Assembly (NCBI RefSeq): GCF_009846755.1 | Contig: NZ_AQOR01000010.1 | Location: 1 to 64,000 of the forward strand | Origin: Alcanivorax sp. S71-1-4 | GTDB lineage: Bacteria > Pseudomonadota > Gammaproteobacteria > Pseudomonadales > Alcanivoracaceae | Direction: 5' to 3' | DNA: 64,000 bases | Shown: piece by piece, positions 49,456-58,420 of the stretch | How the letters are laid out: every line of letters begins with the position of its first letter | Position numbering within the stretch: the first letter of the stretch is position 1 | Made by a program: the position numbers and the translations under genes | Notes under the pieces: model-generated | What the model saw: the letters and a program-made list of their open reading frames with translations, nothing else | Database searches by the model: none | What the model was told of the DNA's origin: nothing

Positions 49456-50157
49456 TCAGAAGGTCAGTTCAATCGCCGGCAATCGATTGAGGAGCTGACG
49501 CCGGGCGCGCCAGTCCGGGAGGCGTTGATCCATCAGGGCGTGGAACTGCGGGCCGTGGTTCATCTGCTCCAGATGACACAGCTCGTGCACCACCACGTAT
49601 TCCAGGCATGGCATGGGCAGCCTGATCAGCGCCAGATTGAGATTGATATAGCCGCGCCGGGACAGGGAGCCCCAACGGCTTTTCATCTGCTTGATGCGCA
49701 ACACCGGGCGGGTGTGGCCCCGGGCGGCGAAGAAGGGGAAATGGCGGTCGATTTCTGCTTCGTAATGCTGCCGCGCCTGCTCGCGATACCAGCGATCCAG
49801 CAGTGCAGCAGCCCGCTCCGGGGAGGTCGCGGTAATGAACAGTTCATCCTGCCGCAACACCGCCCCGGACGGCCCCTGTGCCAGGCGCAGTGTGACCGGA
49901 CGGCCCAGGAAGGGATGCCGGGCCCCGTCCACCAGCGCCAGCTGCAGCGGCGGCGGCCGTTCAGCCAGTTGCGTGAGGGTGCGTTGCAGCCAGTCCCGCC
50001 GGCTGTCGACAAACTCGGCGATGTCCTGGTCCCGGGTTCGCAGGGGCGCACGTACTTCGATGCGGTGATCCGGAAACACGCGCAACTCCAGCGACCGACG
50101 CCTGGAGCGTGTCACGGTATAGGAAACAGGTGCGCTGGAACCGGAGGGCGGCAACAT
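49456..50157 (-). CDS. YgjP-type zinc metallopeptidase (DUF45)
   Basis: A 233-residue protein of the M48-like YgjP group. The zinc motif HELCHLEQMNH lies near residue 190, with the upstream block MKSRWGSLSRRGYINLNLALI and the ending PDWRARRQLLN. Function is unclear; relatives lie near restriction and repair genes, but not here. The start at ATG 50157 has a weak ribosome site; the frame runs to 50274 inside the response-regulator gene. It is 31 bases past that gene. Confidence 0.88.
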   Translation of the reverse strand: MLPPSGSSAPVSYTVTRSRRRSLELRVFPDHRIEVRAPLRTRDQDIAEFVDSRRDWLQRTLTQLAERPPPLQLALVDGARHPFLGRPVTLRLAQGPSGAVLRQDELFITATSPERAAALLDRWYREQARQHYEAEIDRHFPFFAARGHTRPVLRIKQMKSRWGSLSRRGYINLNLALIRLPMPCLEYVVVHELCHLEQMNHGPQFHALMDQRLPDWRARRQLLNRLPAIELTF

Positions 50158-50188
50158 GGCCGCAGTATAGCAATGACACCGGCAGGCG

Positions 50189-51100
50189 CTATACCGGTGC
50201 CGGACGTCCGCGCAGCCGGTCGAGGTAGCTGCGCACACGGCCTGCCGCGCGGCTGTCGATACGGATATCGTCAACGGCCTCTACTTTGTGCCGTTGCAGC
50301 AGCGACGGGCGGGCGCGCAGCAGTGCATGGTGCTTGAGGGCGCTGTCGATGCTGCGCAGCAGCATGTTGCGGCTGACCGGCCGTGGCAACACCCGGTAGA
50401 CCTGGGCCTGGTTGATCAGCCGGATCAGGTGGCTGGTGTCACGGAACGCGGTGACCACGATGGTCACCAGTTCGGGTTGCCGGGCTTTCAACAGGCGCAA
50501 CGCATCGGAAATATCGCCTTCCGGCAGTTGCAGATCCGTCACCAGCAGGGCCGGCGGGTGGGTGGCCATGTGCGCCAGCGCTTCTTCCAGCGTACCTGCG
50601 GTGTAGACCGGCCGCCCCGGTTCGCTGGCCTGGATCAGTTCGAACAGGTCGGCGGTGCGATCCAGCACCAGGATGCCGCCGGCTTCCTTCTCCTGCTCGG
50701 GGACCGCTTCCACAGGCTGTTCGCTCTGCCTGGCAATCTGCACCGCGTCGGCAATGGTGTCGCGCAGCGTGTCCAGCTGCCAGGGCTTCTGTACATAGCG
50801 GAAGATTTCACCGTCGTTGATGGAACCGACAATGCTGGTCAGTTCAGCATAGCCGGTGAGCAGAATGCGCATCGCCGCCGGTTGCATGTCGCGCGCCTGA
50901 CGCAACACTTCGACACCGGTCATCTGTGGCATGCGCTGATCGCTGACCACCACCTGCACGGTATTGTCACGCAGCAGTTCGATCGCCTCGCGACCACTGT
51001 TGGCAGTGAGCACCCGATAGCGGGCACCGAAGGCCAGCGCCAGGGTGCGCAGGATGCGTGCTTCGTCATCCACAAACAGTACCGTTGCTTTCTGCTGCAT
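50189..51100 (-). CDS. Double-receiver response regulator
   Basis: A 303-residue protein with two receiver domains and no recognised output domain. The first has Asp54 in VVVSDQRMPQMTG and YVQKPW. The second has Asp189 in LLVTDLQLPEGD. A short basic tail (about 265-303) follows. It is 12 bases past the CBS-domain kinase gene, so they are partners. Without an output domain it may work as a phosphate relay or by protein contacts. Confidence 0.88.
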   Translation of the reverse strand: MQQKATVLFVDDEARILRTLALAFGARYRVLTANSGREAIELLRDNTVQVVVSDQRMPQMTGVEVLRQARDMQPAAMRILLTGYAELTSIVGSINDGEIFRYVQKPWQLDTLRDTIADAVQIARQSEQPVEAVPEQEKEAGGILVLDRTADLFELIQASEPGRPVYTAGTLEEALAHMATHPPALLVTDLQLPEGDISDALRLLKARQPELVTIVVTAFRDTSHLIRLINQAQVYRVLPRPVSRNMLLRSIDSALKHHALLRARPSLLQRHKVEAVDDIRIDSRAAGRVRSYLDRLRGRPAPV

Positions 51101-51112
51101 GGTCTTCCTCCG

Positions 51113-52447
51113 TCAGCCGGCTTCCGGCATGTCTTCCAGCGCCACGCTGTCCTCGACCGCGTCGGGCTGTCGTAACGGCAGGCGCAGGATAAATTCCGTG
51201 CCTTCGCCGGGTGTCGAGTTCACCTCAATGGCGCCACCGTGCTGTTCGATGATCTGGTAAGAAATGGACAGCCCCAGGCCCGTGCCCTGACCGACCGGTT
51301 TGGTGGTGTAGAAGGGATCGAAAATGCGTGCGCGCACCGATTCCGGCATGCCACAACCGTTGTCGCGAATGCTGATCTCCACCTGCTCACCCAGCACGCG
51401 GGTGGCAACGGCGATTTCACCGAATTCATCGATGGCCTGGGCGGCGTTGGTCAGAATGTTCAGCAGCACCTGGTTGATCTGCGAGGCTGCGCATTCGACG
51501 TCCGGCAGATCGCCATAGTGGCGCACCACCTCGGCTTTCTGCTTGATCAGGTTGCGGCCAATGGTCAATGCACTTTCCAGGCATTCATTCAGGTTCACCC
51601 GGTCTACCCGGGCACGATCCAGGCGGCTGAAATTACGCAGGTTCACCACCAGTTCGCTGATTTCGCCAAGGCCATGCAGGGTGTCATCGAACAGGTTGCC
51701 CAGCTCGTCCAGGATGCCGGTCTCGGCGACTGCCTCCAGTTCAGTGGTGGCCACCGCCAGGTGTTCCCCGATTTCTTCATCGGTGGCGCGCTCATCCAGC
51801 AAGGTGCGCACCAGATTGCCGCCGGCGATCAGTGCAGTCGCGGTGCGCTGGGAAAAGTCCCGCGCCAGTTCCACGTTGCTGCGCACGTAGCCCAGCGGCG
51901 TGTTGATCTCGTGCGCCACGCCGGCCACCATCTGGCCGAGCGAGGCCATTTTTTCCGACTGCACCAGGTGTGCCTGCGAGGCTTTCAGGTGCTGGTTGGC
52001 ACGCACCAGGGCCTGCCCGCGCGCGGCGACACGCTGCTCCATTTTTTCCAGCAGCGAGGTCACCATGCCCATGCCGAGGTAACGGCCCTCTTCCACCACG
52101 ACGAAATCCTCGGTGATGGGCAGCCGCATGTGTTCGCGCACATAACTGCTCGCGGTTTCGATTTCGGCCTGGGCATTTACCAGCAGCGGCGCGCTGTTCA
52201 TGAACCGTTCTATCGGCCGCGCGCCAAACACTTCACGGCCATACTGGCGCAGGAAGATGCGCATGATGTCGTAACGGGACACAATCCCCAGCGGCACACC
52301 GTCACGCACCACCGGCAGACACAGCAGGTTGGCGCAGGCCTCGGCCAGAAACAGATCCGCCACGTCGGTGACACGCATCTGCGGCGGGATCGGGTGGACC
52401 TGCATGACCAGGTCACGGACACGGAATGTAGAGCGGTTACCAGCCAT
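51113..52447 (-). CDS. Sensor histidine kinase with paired N-terminal CBS domains
   Basis: A soluble kinase of 444 residues. Two CBS motifs (about 8-68 and 75-135) could sense adenine nucleotides. A coiled stretch leads to the H-box GVAHEINTPLGYVRSN with His179. The ATPase part has NILTNAAQAID and GTGLGLSISYQIIEQHGG. No membrane segment is seen. The start is set at ATG 52447 (ACAGG upstream); 52462 and longer frames are possible. It pairs with the double-receiver protein. Confidence 0.86.
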   Translation of the reverse strand: MAGNRSTFRVRDLVMQVHPIPPQMRVTDVADLFLAEACANLLCLPVVRDGVPLGIVSRYDIMRIFLRQYGREVFGARPIERFMNSAPLLVNAQAEIETASSYVREHMRLPITEDFVVVEEGRYLGMGMVTSLLEKMEQRVAARGQALVRANQHLKASQAHLVQSEKMASLGQMVAGVAHEINTPLGYVRSNVELARDFSQRTATALIAGGNLVRTLLDERATDEEIGEHLAVATTELEAVAETGILDELGNLFDDTLHGLGEISELVVNLRNFSRLDRARVDRVNLNECLESALTIGRNLIKQKAEVVRHYGDLPDVECAASQINQVLLNILTNAAQAIDEFGEIAVATRVLGEQVEISIRDNGCGMPESVRARIFDPFYTTKPVGQGTGLGLSISYQIIEQHGGAIEVNSTPGEGTEFILRLPLRQPDAVEDSVALEDMPEAG

Positions 52448-52750
52448 GCAACGGCCTGTCATCGGCTTCGGCCGGCCACGGGCGTTCCGGGCGCGCGGCG
52501 GCGGTCGCGTTATTATCCACATCGCGCCGCCGCTCCCCCTGAGCGGACACATCAGCGCGGTGGTCTGGCAATGCGGGGCAACTTGCGGCCCGGCCTGATC
52601 CATCTGTATGCGTCAGGCAAAGGGATGATGAGTCACTGATATGACAGACAGGTGAAACGCGGGGAGTGTGTGACCTGGCGCGCGGGTGCCGGGGGGGGGG
52701 GCACCCGCGCGCAGTCTGCAGCAAGAAACGAAACGGGCAGGAAAGACGTA
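52448..52750. other. Intergenic region with poly-G hairpin
   Basis: About 300 bases between the acyl-CoA ligase stop and the CBS-kinase start, both on the minus strand. It contains the poly-G hairpin at 52678-52712 and one DnaA-box match (52513-52521). No gene is credible here; frames that cross it are shadows or N-terminal overreach of the kinase gene. Confidence 0.6.
52678..52712. repeat. 13-bp perfect stem with an all-G loop (11-G run)
   Basis: GCGCGCGGGTGCC (52678-52690) and GGCACCCGCGCGC (52700-52712) are exact inverses. The loop and arm start form an unbroken run of 11 G (52691-52701). It lies about 40 bases past the acyl-CoA ligase stop and may end that transcript. The G run could slip in length. 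Confidence 0.7.
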
Positions 52751-54391
52751 TCAGCCGCCGTGTTCGGCGCGCATCACTTTCTTGTCGAGTTTGCCAACGC
52801 TGGTGCGCGGCAGGCTGTCGACGAAAGTGATGTGCTCCGGCACGCCGTAGCGGGAGATGATGCCTTTTTCTGCATAGCCGGCCACCAGCTCACGAATGGC
52901 GTCCTCGGTCACGTCGGCGTCCGGTTTTTTCACCACCAGGGCCAGCGGGCGCTCACCCCATTTGGCATCGGGAATACCGATCACGGCGCACTCGGCCACA
53001 CCCGGGTGCTGCAGCACCAGGCCCTCCAGATCCAGCGAGGAAATCCACTCGCCACCGGTCTTGATCACATCCTTGATGCGGTCGGTGATTTTCAGATAGC
53101 CGTCTTCGGTAATGACGCCGATATCGCCGGTATGCAGCCAGCCACCGCGCCACAGGTTCTCGGAATTCTCCGCGTCATTCAGGTAGCCCTGTGTCAGCCA
53201 CGGCGCGCGCACCACCACTTCGCCCTGGCTTTTGCCATCGTGCGGGACATCGTTCATGTTGTCGTCGACGATGCGCAGCGTCACCATCGGCACCGGCCGG
53301 CCGGTCAGGCTGCGCACGTCTGCCTGGCGATCATTGTCCCAGCTCTCCATGTCCGGCTGCAGGTGCGACAGCGTCAGCACCGGGCAGGTTTCGCTCATGC
53401 CGTAGCCGGTGAAGATATCAATACCCAGGTCCAGCGCGGCTTTCGCCATCGGTTTCGGCAGCGCGGAACCACCGATGATGACTTTCCATTTCGACAGGTC
53501 GACTTTCTTCACCGCGTCGCTGGCCAGCAGCATCTGCATGATGGTCGGCACGCAGTGGGAGAAGGTGACTTTTTCCGTGACCAGCAGCTTCAGCAGCACT
53601 TCCGGCAGGTAACGGCCCGGATACACCTGCTTGACGCCCAGCAGCGTGGCCAGATACGGCACGCCCCAGGCATGCACGTGAAACATCGGCGTGATCGGCA
53701 TGTACACGTCGGTCTGGTTGAAGCGGCCGTGGCCGTCGCCGGACGTGGCCGACCGCAGCGCAAAGGTGTGCAGCACGAGCTGGCGGTGGCTGAAATATAC
53801 GCCTTTCGGCAAACCGGTGGTGCCGGTGGTATAGAAGGTGGTGGCGCGGGTGTTTTCATCCAGCAGCGGGAAATCGTATTCCGGTGCCGCCTCGGCAAGC
53901 AGTTGCTCGTATTCGCCGACGGTCTGGATGCTGCTGCTTTCCGGGCCTTCGCCATCGTCCAGCAGGATGAATGTCTTGACCGTCTCAATGCGATCCTTGA
54001 TCGCATCCAGCAGCGGCAGAAACTCGCGGTTCACCAGGATCACGTCATCTTTGGCGTGGTTGATGGTGTAGAGCACCTGTTCCGGCGAGAGCCGGATATT
54101 GATGGTGTGCAGCACGGCGCCCATCATCGGAATGGCAAAGAAACATTCCAGGTAGCGGTGGCTGTCCCAGTCCATCACCGCCACGGTATCGCCTTCTTTC
54201 ACCCCGGCACGGTTGAGCGCCGAGGCCAGACGGTTGATGCGCTCAGCCATCTCGCGGTAGCTCATGCGCTTCTTGTCGGCGTAGATGATTTCCTGCTCTC
54301 CCGCGGTGCGTACACCCGCTTGCAGGATGCTGCCGATCACCAGTGGCTGGTCGACGGCGGAAGGGGTTCGCTCAATGACGCGTGCTGTCAT
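52751..54391 (-). CDS. Fatty acid--CoA ligase (AlkK/DmdB-like)
   Basis: Activates fatty acids to acyl-CoA through acyl-AMP. The 546-residue length equals that of AlkK-type medium-chain ligases. The P-loop [11 protein letters not shown] is at residues 187-197, GYGMSET follows, then the hinge [25 protein letters not shown], and the late catalytic Lys in [14 protein letters not shown] precedes the ATG. Chain length is inferred only from resemblance. It is 106 bases downstream of fumC. Confidence 0.92.
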   Translation of the reverse strand: MTARVIERTPSAVDQPLVIGSILQAGVRTAGEQEIIYADKKRMSYREMAERINRLASALNRAGVKEGDTVAVMDWDSHRYLECFFAIPMMGAVLHTINIRLSPEQVLYTINHAKDDVILVNREFLPLLDAIKDRIETVKTFILLDDGEGPESSSIQTVGEYEQLLAEAAPEYDFPLLDENTRATTFYTTGTTGLPKGVYFSHRQLVLHTFALRSATSGDGHGRFNQTDVYMPITPMFHVHAWGVPYLATLLGVKQVYPGRYLPEVLLKLLVTEKVTFSHCVPTIMQMLLASDAVKKVDLSKWKVIIGGSALPKPMAKAALDLGIDIFTGYGMSETCPVLTLSHLQPDMESWDNDRQADVRSLTGRPVPMVTLRIVDDNMNDVPHDGKSQGEVVVRAPWLTQGYLNDAENSENLWRGGWLHTGDIGVITEDGYLKITDRIKDVIKTGGEWISSLDLEGLVLQHPGVAECAVIGIPDAKWGERPLALVVKKPDADVTEDAIRELVAGYAEKGIISRYGVPEHITFVDSLPRTSVGKLDKKVMRAEHGG

Positions 54392-54497
54392 GAAAAAGTA
54401 CTCCTGGGGTAGACCCTGTCGTTGTTATCGTCCGTAGTGTGCTGTCGGGCCGGTGCGCCGGCCTCGTCGTGGGCTGCCTGTGAACAAGGGATGGCAC

Positions 54498-55883
54498 TCA
54501 TTCTCCGGGGAAACCACCGCGCGTCAATCGCGCCGGGTCAAGGTATCTCTCAAGCTGCTCCCGGGACAGGTCGGTCTGTTCCAGGGCCACCTCGATGACC
54601 GCTCGTCCGCTGGCAAACGCTTCCTTGGCAATGGCGGCAGCCTTCTCATACCCGATCACCGGATTCAGCGCGGTGACCAGAATCGGGTTGCGATTGACCG
54701 CCTCCGCCAGCCCCTGGTGATTGACGGTAAAACCAGCAATGGCGCGATCCGCCAGCAATGTGGTCACGTTCGCCAGCATGCGGGTCATGGTCAGCAGATT
54801 GGCCGCCACCAGCGGCAACATGACGTTGAGCTGGAAGTTACCGCTCTGCGCGGCCAGGGTGTTGGCCTGGTCCAGCCCGATCACCTGCGCACTGACCATG
54901 CAGGCGGATTCGCAGATCACCGGGTTCACTTTCGCCGGCATGATCGAGGACCCCGGCTGCACCGCAGGCAGGTGAATTTCCGCCAGGCCGTGGATCGGGC
55001 CGGAGTTCATCCAGCGCAGGTCGTTGCTGATCTTCATCAATGCCACAGCGTAGCCACGCAAGGCGGCGGACAGCGCCAGCGGGCGGTCAATGGCACCCTG
55101 GCCGGCAAAAGCGGTCTCCATCGGTTCGAAATTATGGCCGGCCCGCTGGCTCAGACAGCGGGCAAACAATGCCGCAAACTGTGGGTGGGCATTGATGCCG
55201 GTTCCCACGGCGGTGCCACCCTGTGGAATGGCGAGCAGGCCATCGCGCGCCTGACGCAACGTGTCCCGCACAAACGCCAGTTGCGCGCGCCAGCCGGTGA
55301 GTTCCTGCCCGAGGGTGACCGGCATCGCGTCCATCAGGTGGGTCCGCCCGGTCTTGACGATGTGTTCGCATTCACTGGCCCGTTGAGCGAGCACCTGGTC
55401 CAGATGCTGCAAGGCCGGCAGCAGGGCCCCCGTCACCTGCAATACCGCACTGAGGTGCAGGGCGGTGGGCACGCTGTCGTTGCTGCTCTGGCCCAGGTTC
55501 ACATGGTCATTGGGGTGCACTGCGGGCGCACCGGCCTGCTGCTGGCAGAGATGGCTGATGACTTCGTTGACGTTCATGTTGCTGCTGGTGCCGGAGCCGG
55601 TCTGGAATACATCCACCGGAAACGCGTGCGGATGTTCACCGGCGATAATCGCCTCGGCCGCCTGCTGGATCGCATTGCGGCGGGCTTCATCAAGCAGACC
55701 GAGTTCGGTGTTGGCCTGCGCCGCACACCATTTGATCTGCGCCAGTGCGGCGATGAAGGCGGCGGGCATCGGGCCGGAGACGGGGAAGTTGTCCACCGCG
55801 CGCTGCGTTTGCGCGCCCCAGAGTGCATCGGCGGGGACGTTCACGTCACCGAGACTGTCGTGCTCTTTCCGAAATTCGCTCAT
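54498..55883 (-). CDS. fumC: Class II fumarate hydratase
   Basis: Interconverts fumarate and malate in the citric acid cycle; class II enzymes lack iron-sulfur clusters. The 461 residues carry TGSGTSSNMNVNEV, VNLGQSSNDSVPTA, KTGRTHLMDA with the catalytic His, and the signature GSSIMPAKVNP near residue 320. AGGAGGAG precedes the ATG. A small zinc-binding protein gene lies 21 bases upstream. Confidence 0.96.
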   Translation of the reverse strand: MSEFRKEHDSLGDVNVPADALWGAQTQRAVDNFPVSGPMPAAFIAALAQIKWCAAQANTELGLLDEARRNAIQQAAEAIIAGEHPHAFPVDVFQTGSGTSSNMNVNEVISHLCQQQAGAPAVHPNDHVNLGQSSNDSVPTALHLSAVLQVTGALLPALQHLDQVLAQRASECEHIVKTGRTHLMDAMPVTLGQELTGWRAQLAFVRDTLRQARDGLLAIPQGGTAVGTGINAHPQFAALFARCLSQRAGHNFEPMETAFAGQGAIDRPLALSAALRGYAVALMKISNDLRWMNSGPIHGLAEIHLPAVQPGSSIMPAKVNPVICESACMVSAQVIGLDQANTLAAQSGNFQLNVMLPLVAANLLTMTRMLANVTTLLADRAIAGFTVNHQGLAEAVNRNPILVTALNPVIGYEKAAAIAKEAFASGRAVIEVALEQTDLSREQLERYLDPARLTRGGFPGE

Positions 55884-55904
55884 CGGCTCCTCCTGCTGGT
55901 GCCC

Positions 55905-56084
55905 CTACAGCGCCTTCACCTTCTGCGCATTGCAGCGTTCACATCGATAGACCGTGACCAGCCTGCCCTGTTTCACGTCAAACTGCTTTTCCTTGCACAC
56001 CACCCATTTGTGGAAGCCATGCTGGCACATGCCCTGGTGCTTGCGCTTCGCTGGCGGGCGCTTGAACGGCAGAATATCGGCCAT
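55905..56084 (-). CDS. Small Cys/His-rich protein upstream of fumC
   Basis: A 59-residue basic protein with CQHGFHKW, CKEKQF and CERCNAQK, which could hold one zinc ion. The start at ATG 56084 has GGAG upstream; 56144 is possible. It resembles short conserved proteins of pseudomonads, but I cannot name a function. It is probably cotranscribed with fumC. Confidence 0.75.
   Translation of the reverse strand: MADILPFKRPPAKRKHQGMCQHGFHKWVVCKEKQFDVKQGRLVTVYRCERCNAQKVKAL
55969..55984. other. parS-like sequence
   Basis: TGTTTCACGTCAAACT differs from the consensus parS TGTTTCACGTGAAACA at two of 16 positions. It is inside the small Cys/His-rich gene. The left half-site is perfect. Position near the origin fits, but strict parS copies are probably outside the window. 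Confidence 0.3.
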
Positions 56085-56353
56085 GGGGTTGGCTCCATCA
56101 TTCAGCAGGCTGTTGAATACAGCCTGCGCAGTTCTGTAAGGCACAGCCCTGATACCAATGTGGCAGCATTGGGCGTTGTCGTCATCAATGAGACACTACC
56201 TGCTGTCGTTCAGGCAATGTCCACAGGGGGCGGGGACAGGTACCGTGCCAGCATGAGACCGCCGGTCAGGCCCATGCCGCGCCGCTGTCGCATGTCGCTG
56301 TGGGCCGCTCCGCCCGTCGCCCATTGTCCCGTATTCGTGGAAGCGAGGCCCAG

Positions 56354-58420
56354 GTGTATTCGGTTTTCCCCGCGACTGTCGCCCTGTTGTTTCTGGTCTA
56401 TGGCGGTTATGTGCTCTGGCGCAGTGGTTTCAACCGCGTCACGCGCAGCTTTTTCCTCATGTGCCTCACCACCTTCGCCTGGCAGGCCACCTGGGCGGTG
56501 CTGTTTCAGGTGCATGATCCGGACACCGCCGAGATACTCGTGCGGCTGGGATATTTGCCGATCCTGTTCCTGCCGACGACGCTTTACCATTTTCTCTCCG
56601 AGATTACCGACCAGCGCCGGGAGCTGCCCCGGGTCTACGCCTCTTACGGTTTTGCCGCGCTGTTGATGGTCACCCTGCCGGGCGACCTGTTCGTGCGCGG
56701 GCACTACGATTTCTTCTTCGGGTATTACCCGAAAGCCGGCTACCTGCATCCGCTGCACGTGCTGCAAACCTGCGTCGTGGTGTTGCGCGGGTTGTACCTG
56801 ACCTGGCGCACACAGCAGACCGCCGCCCCCCGGCAGCGCACGCGGTTGCGCTATTGTGTTGCCAGCCTGCTGATCTACCTGTTTGCGGCCGTGGACTATC
56901 TGTGCAACTACGGGCTGGGCTTCTATCCACCGGGTGTGTTCTTCATTGCCATCAGCCTTGGCCTGCTCGCCATTGCCACAGTGAAGTATCAACTGATGGA
57001 TATCTCCGTGGCGCTCAGTCGCGGTCTGGCTCGCTCAGCAGCCTTGCTGTTGTTCGCCCTGCTTTACCTGGCGGCCTTCTTCGGGTTACGCGCGCTGACA
57101 CCACAATTGCCGCCCTTGCTGGCCCTGGTGCTCGGGCTGGGCTTTCTGGTGTTGGTGTGCGAAGCCTATGTCCCGCTCAGTGATTTTCTCCAGGGCGTAC
57201 CGGACCGGTTGCTGCAACGCGGGCGCCACAGCTACACCTACGCCCAGGTAGTACAGGCGGTGACCCGTTCTCTCGGGTCGCACATTCGTCTGGACGATCT
57301 GGTGCGCGACTTCGCCGGCGTGCTGGCCACCGAAGCCCGCATTGCGCCCCTGACCCTGTTCGTGCGCGCCGATTTTGGTCTCGGCGCCAATGAAGCACCC
57401 GGCTCGGCGTTCTATATATGGCGCATGGATGCCGGCGAGCCAGACCACCGCGAAGCACTGCCGGCGGAGCACTCGCTGGTGCGGCAACTGCAGCGTGGCA
57501 ATGGGGTCGTTCACTTTCGCGAAGCCGACACCGACGTGCAGGCGCTGTATCAGCAATATCAGGCCATGAGCGCCGTGCGGATACGCCGTGCCGGGGAAGT
57601 GATTGCCATCGTGCTGCTCGGCAAGCAGGACAATGCCGCGCATTACAGCCACGATGACCTGGACCTGATCGAGTTTCTGCCCGGCCAGCTTGATCTCGCG
57701 TTTGACCGCGTTGATGCCTATTCGCAGGTGTGCCATGGCCTGGCCAAGGCACAGAAAAGTGCCTCGCTGATGGCCATGATGAATCAGTACCAGCACGAAC
57801 TGAAAGCGCCGATCAGCATCATCCACATGTACGCACAATCAGATGTCGACCGCGACACCCTGCGCGAGGAAACCCTTGCCCAGTGCCAGCGCGTGCTGGG
57901 GTTGCTGGAAAAAATGCTGCGCGTGTTGCAGGACCGTCGTGACAGACAGGAGCGCCCGGTGTCGATCAACGCCATGCTGGTATCCGCCCTGCGGTTGTTC
58001 CCGGTACGTGATGCCACGGTTGCGCTGGCGCTGGATGAACAGCTGCCGCCGATGATCGGCGACGCGGATGATCTGCTGATCCTGTTCGTCAACCTGATCA
58101 AGAACGCGGTGGAAGCCGGCGACCGTGACCGGCCCAACGTGCTGGAGGTGGCCTCCCGCTACCAGGCCGGTGACCGGCAGATACTGGTCAGCGTCAGCGA
58201 CAGCGGGATCGGCATGGATCAGGAACGGCTGCGCCGACTCTGGACGCCACTGGAAACCGGCAAGGCCGGCGGCACTGGCCTGGGCATGAAGGTCATCCAG
58301 CGCATCGTCGAAGAACATGACGGCGAGATCCACGTCACCAGCACGCCGGGCGTGGGTACCCGTGTGGAAATCCGCCTGCCGGTGGACGATACTGAGCCCC
58401 ACTCAACGGAGGCGGTATGA
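56354..58420 (+). CDS. Membrane sensor histidine kinase with N-terminal multi-helix domain and GAF-like region
   Basis: A 688-residue kinase. Eight or so membrane helices fill residues 1-270. A GAF-like region (about 300-430) follows, then the kinase core with His481 in NQYQHELKAPISIIHMY. This H-box (HELKAP) differs from the common HE-RTP/NTP. The ATPase part has NLIKNAVEAG and GGTGLGMKVIQRIVEEHDG. The GTG at 56354 is chosen (GAGGCCCAG upstream); GTG 56300 is possible. It overlaps the receiver-kinase gene by ATGA. The ligand is unknown. Confidence 0.85.
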   Translation: MYSVFPATVALLFLVYGGYVLWRSGFNRVTRSFFLMCLTTFAWQATWAVLFQVHDPDTAEILVRLGYLPILFLPTTLYHFLSEITDQRRELPRVYASYGFAALLMVTLPGDLFVRGHYDFFFGYYPKAGYLHPLHVLQTCVVVLRGLYLTWRTQQTAAPRQRTRLRYCVASLLIYLFAAVDYLCNYGLGFYPPGVFFIAISLGLLAIATVKYQLMDISVALSRGLARSAALLLFALLYLAAFFGLRALTPQLPPLLALVLGLGFLVLVCEAYVPLSDFLQGVPDRLLQRGRHSYTYAQVVQAVTRSLGSHIRLDDLVRDFAGVLATEARIAPLTLFVRADFGLGANEAPGSAFYIWRMDAGEPDHREALPAEHSLVRQLQRGNGVVHFREADTDVQALYQQYQAMSAVRIRRAGEVIAIVLLGKQDNAAHYSHDDLDLIEFLPGQLDLAFDRVDAYSQVCHGLAKAQKSASLMAMMNQYQHELKAPISIIHMYAQSDVDRDTLREETLAQCQRVLGLLEKMLRVLQDRRDRQERPVSINAMLVSALRLFPVRDATVALALDEQLPPMIGDADDLLILFVNLIKNAVEAGDRDRPNVLEVASRYQAGDRQILVSVSDSGIGMDQERLRRLWTPLETGKAGGTGLGMKVIQRIVEEHDGEIHVTSTPGVGTRVEIRLPVDDTEPHSTEAV

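Noticed and set aside
51239-52639. 466-residue plus-strand frame opposite the CBS-domain kinase
   Set aside because: Antisense to a gene with clear CBS and kinase motifs.
53670-53685. Second parS-like site
   Set aside because: Only 12 of 16 positions match and it encodes the conserved MFHVHAWG block of the acyl-CoA ligase, so chance is likely.
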